64,000 nucleotides of DNA from Pseudomonadota bacterium. GTDB taxonomy: Bacteria; Pseudomonadota; Alphaproteobacteria; Sphingomonadales; Sphingomonadaceae. A model generated the notes under the pieces. The model was not told the DNA's origin, did no database searches, and saw only the letters and a program-made list of their open reading frames with translations. The stretch covers positions 1 to 64,000 of the forward strand of contig JAIUPN010000013.1 in the NCBI GenBank assembly GCA_020160755.1, given 5' to 3'. A program made the translations under genes and the position numbers. Numbering within the stretch: position 1 is the first letter of the stretch; each line of letters begins with the position of its first letter. Below are positions 61,761-64,000 of this stretch, in pieces.

Positions 61761-62840
61761 TCAGGGCGTCGAAATGCCGGCACAGCAAATCGCTTTCTCG
61801 AAGAGCATGAACTGGGCGTTGTCCTTGCCGGGCGCATGCTTGCCCGAGGTCCAGAGCGCGCCCGGGCGGCCGATGTTGACACACTTGCCGCCTTTGACCG
61901 GCTCCATGAGCTGGAGCTTGTATCTGGACTTGGTCCAGATCGGCTGCGGCTTGAACGAGCAGCCATCGGCCGAGTGAATGGTGAGTGCGCCCATGCGCCC
62001 CATCATGAAGGTGCCGCGCGCGGCGAGCCCCGCCCAGGCCTCGACGCGGTCGCCCATGTGGATGTCGCCGGCGACGGGATAGGTCGAGCCCCAGCTTCCC
62101 ATGCACCAGAAGAGTGGATCGACGACCTTGCCTGCGGCGGCCGCGGCGCTATCCGCCATGCAGGCGAGCCCCGCGGCGGGGTTGCCGAACAGGATGCCCT
62201 CAGGCTGGATGATCGCGCCCAATGTTCCCGACTGCCAGGTCGGGAGAACTTCGGTCATCATCGCGACGTCGAACCCGTCCTCCTCGATGCATGGCAGATC
62301 GGTGAACATGTCGAGCATCTTCCAGACCGGCGCCTGATAATAATGCATCTGGGCGAAGAGCTTGGTGGTGTTGGTGCCGTCGGAGATCGACGACTGGCTG
62401 CCCTGCAGCTTGCCACCCGTCGGCATGATATCGACGCCGAGTGCCATCATGCAGCCGGGCTCGGTCACGACGTCGACCATGCGGTTGGGCGTCCAGAAGC
62501 TCACCTTCACGCCGAACCAGAAGCTCGCGCCGTTGCGGCAGGCGCATAAGGGCTTGGAGGCCGATTGCGCGTCGAGCGCCTTGTCGAGCTTGTCGTAGCT
62601 TCCAACGCGAACGCCGCCGATCGTGATGGGGAAGATGCAGTTCCAGCGCACCTTGGTGATCGGGTTGAAGATCGTGTCCGAGGGGCATTTGGAGGCGTGG
62701 GCGGGCATTGCGGGCAACGCGATCCCGACGAGGAGCGTGGCTGCAAGCGCTCCGAGCTTAAGCCGTCTCGCCCGGGTCGTGCCCACGCCGCGTGTCTCGG
62801 CGCCGGACGGCGTGTCGAGATGGACGGGGCGAGCGAGCAT
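61761..62840 (-). CDS. traU: F-type conjugation protein TraU
   Basis: A 359-residue periplasmic protein of DNA transfer. Signal region about 28-50. TraU signatures include CPSDTIFNPITKVRWNCIFPI, ACRNGASFWFGVKVSFWTP, DPLFWCMGSWGSTYP and CCAGIS at the end. GGAG lies 5 bases before the ATG. Normally traW is immediately upstream; here an SRPBCC gene and a terminator intervene. Confidence 0.92.
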   Translation of the reverse strand: MLARPVHLDTPSGAETRGVGTTRARRLKLGALAATLLVGIALPAMPAHASKCPSDTIFNPITKVRWNCIFPITIGGVRVGSYDKLDKALDAQSASKPLCACRNGASFWFGVKVSFWTPNRMVDVVTEPGCMMALGVDIMPTGGKLQGSQSSISDGTNTTKLFAQMHYYQAPVWKMLDMFTDLPCIEEDGFDVAMMTEVLPTWQSGTLGAIIQPEGILFGNPAAGLACMADSAAAAAGKVVDPLFWCMGSWGSTYPVAGDIHMGDRVEAWAGLAARGTFMMGRMGALTIHSADGCSFKPQPIWTKSRYKLQLMEPVKGGKCVNIGRPGALWTSGKHAPGKDNAQFMLFEKAICCAGISTP

Positions 62841-63233
62841 AGGATCTCCGTTGCGCCGCTCGGGGACGCCTGAAGGTTAGCGAATATTGGAAAGGCGGCG
62901 GTCGATGCTGCGATCTGCCCGCATCTCAGCCCTGTCCGAAAACAGGAATGCCGAGGTGATCGCTGCTGAACAACGGGTGGGGCGCAAACGTGCCGACGAG
63001 AGGCGCTGCCGTTCCGCATTTGCCTGCGAAAGGTTCAGGAAGCTGTCGAATTATCCGGATTTATTGCGAAGCGACGACCCAGCCGAACTTGCATCCAGCC
63101 GCGATCGCCCAAGGCGCTTTGATCATCGGCCTGCTCGAATGTCATTTCGCCCCGGTTTGTATTCTATGAATCTGGTTTGCCGGCGCAGGAATATCTTGTT
63201 CTGGCGGCCGTCGTCGCAATAGGTGGAAAGGAC
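62841..63233. other. Gap between traU and SRPBCC gene
   Basis: About 390 bases with no supported gene. It must supply promoters for traU on the left and the SRPBCC gene on the right, because the upstream tra transcript appears to be stopped at 63704-63744. No clear element is seen. Confidence 0.5.
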
Positions 63234-63698
63234 ATGACCTTGCCGGCGACTCACAAGACTTCCCGCGTCATCCTCGCAAAGCCGCGCGCGATATTCCGCA
63301 CGCTGCTCGACCCCGAGACGATTCCGGCATGGCGGCTGCCGGGCGGTGTGACGGCGCGGATCGAACATTTCGACTCTCGCCCGGGCGGGGCTTACCGCAT
63401 CGCATTTCAGCAATCGCGGGAGGGGCCAGAGGAGAGCGAATCGAGCAAGGTTGCCGGTGTCGTCGACGGCAGGTTCGCGGAAATTCTTCCCGACGAGCGG
63501 ATCGTCGAGAGCGTCCGCTTCGACATCGCAAACCCTCCCTCGCAGGGAGAATTGTCGATCACGACCATACTCGAGCAAGTCAAAGACGGGACAAAGGTTA
63601 CGATAGCGGCGGCGGATGTTCCGTCCGGGATCAGCGAAGGCGATTGTCGCGCCGGGATGGATATGATGCTCAAGAAGCTCGCCAACTTCGTCGAATAA
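63234..63698 (+). CDS. SRPBCC (AHSA1-like) family protein, inserted in the tra operon
   Basis: A 154-residue protein of the START/Bet v1 fold: RVILAKPRAIFRTLLDPETIPAWRLP, then VDGRFAEILPDERIVESVRF and a long C-terminal helix. Such proteins bind hydrophobic ligands. GGTGGAAAG precedes the ATG. It lies on the plus strand between traW and traU, so it is cargo rather than a transfer gene. Confidence 0.85.
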   Translation: MTLPATHKTSRVILAKPRAIFRTLLDPETIPAWRLPGGVTARIEHFDSRPGGAYRIAFQQSREGPEESESSKVAGVVDGRFAEILPDERIVESVRFDIANPPSQGELSITTILEQVKDGTKVTIAAADVPSGISEGDCRAGMDMMLKKLANFVE

Positions 63699-63703
63699 CG
63701 ATC

Positions 63704-63744
63704 AAAAAAATGACACCCACCCGGCCGAAGCCGAATGGGTGTCA
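63704..63744 (-). terminator. Leftward rho-independent terminator
   Basis: TGACACCCA at 63711-63719 pairs with TGGGTGTCA at 63736-63744, with an inner CGGC/GCCG stem. On the minus strand it is followed by seven T residues (A-run 63704-63710). It would end leftward transcription coming from traW. For the SRPBCC gene it lacks a T-run. Confidence 0.8.
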
Positions 63745-63915
63745 AGATGAAGATCCCTGTCCTCGTTGCCGAGGGAGAGCTCTCCTGGGTCGCAGTGCCG
63801 GGTTATGCGCTCTGTTCGATTCGGGATTGGATGAAAGCGCCAAAAGGCCAGGACGCGAAAGATTGTTCCGCTCTGGGCAGCGAGCAATGGCCAATCGTTG
63901 CGAAGGGCGCGCGGT

Positions 63916-64000
63916 CTATTTAATCGGACGTCGACGTTCGATCTCGAACTCCTGCAGTTCGAGCTTCTGCCCAACCTGCTCCACGATGACGGGCGCGACG
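63916..64000 (-). CDS. traW: Partial TraW-like protein, C-terminus
   Basis: The last 27 codons of a leftward gene cut by the window edge. It reads APVIVEQVGQKLELQEF, then a basic end and a TAG stop. Position next in line before traU and this ending suggest TraW, the pilus assembly partner of TrbC. The short fragment cannot prove the family. Confidence 0.55.
   Translation of the reverse strand, partial: VAPVIVEQVGQKLELQEFEIERRRPIK

Noticed and set aside
62887..63222. A 111-codon plus-strand frame between traU and SRPBCC
   Set aside because: Arg/Ser-rich composition and no domain; its end overlaps the leader of the SRPBCC gene.
63735..63923. A 62-codon plus-strand frame at the right edge
   Set aside because: It overlaps the end of the traW-like gene and the terminator and has no ribosome site or domain.
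63702..63974. A 90-codon minus-strand frame at the right edge
   Set aside because: It crosses the terminator and is out of frame with the better supported traW end.

Overview
The window is GC-rich DNA from an alphaproteobacterium, most likely a member of the Sphingomonadaceae. The evidence is the codon use, small families typical of sphingomonads (DUF6771, DUF7662, DUF736, paired DUF2493 genes), an F-type conjugation operon of sphingomonad type, and a lasso peptide cluster with an isopeptidase gene. The genus cannot be fixed. From about 18.7 kb to the right edge the DNA reads as one conjugative element (plasmid or ICE) carrying cargo.

Region 1 (0.7-14.8 kb) is a dense defence island. It opens with a type I Thoeris system: thsA (SIR2 plus SLOG) and thsB (TIR-like), in codons visibly AT-richer than the rest. 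A Swt1-type HEPN protein, a second thsB paralogue and a third, different TIR gene follow. Next come two divergent operons: subtilase, metallo-beta-lactamase-fold protein and DUF4062 protein to the left, and DUF2235 alpha/beta hydrolase, TIR protein and free-standing SLOG protein to the right. A fifth TIR gene with a small partner closes the island. The DUF2235-TIR-SLOG and subtilase-MBL-DUF4062 sets are my best candidates for an undescribed nucleotide-signalled system.

Region 2 (15.3-17.7 kb) is a leftward run of secreted nuclease, SRAP protein, degenerate SRAP paralogue, zinc-ribbon protein and DUF6771. Region 3 (18.7-28.6 kb) holds DUF736, two DUF2493 (SLOG-related) paralogues ending in strong terminators, and the DNA-processing module: a repeat-rich candidate oriT, a ribbon-helix-helix protein, coupling protein TraD, MOB-F relaxase TraI and a lytic transglycosylase. 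Region 4 (28.7-32.0 kb) holds DUF2285, RadC-like, membrane and HTH accessory genes.

Region 5 (32.4-44.5 kb) is a complete-looking lasso peptide cluster under apparent quorum-sensing influence. The rightward strand carries luxR, luxI, a PhyH dioxygenase, a GntR regulator, a 44-residue precursor, a fused B1-B2 leader peptidase and the cyclase. Facing it is an uptake, degradation and sensing operon: ECF sigma factor, FecR anti-sigma factor, TonB receptor with an STN domain, and a lasso isopeptidase. Region 6 (44.9-49.0 kb) has small regulators and three toxin-antitoxin-like modules (ParDE, MNT-HEPN, PIN with RHH).

Region 7 (49.0-64.0 kb) is the leftward F-type mating-pair operon in the order traW (partial), traU, a small hypothetical, a split traN, trbC, S26 peptidase, traF, a thioredoxin-like protein, traH, traG. 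Two opposite-strand cargo genes, an AAA/DUF4143 ATPase and an SRPBCC protein, interrupt it. TraL/E/K/B/V/C should lie beyond the right edge.
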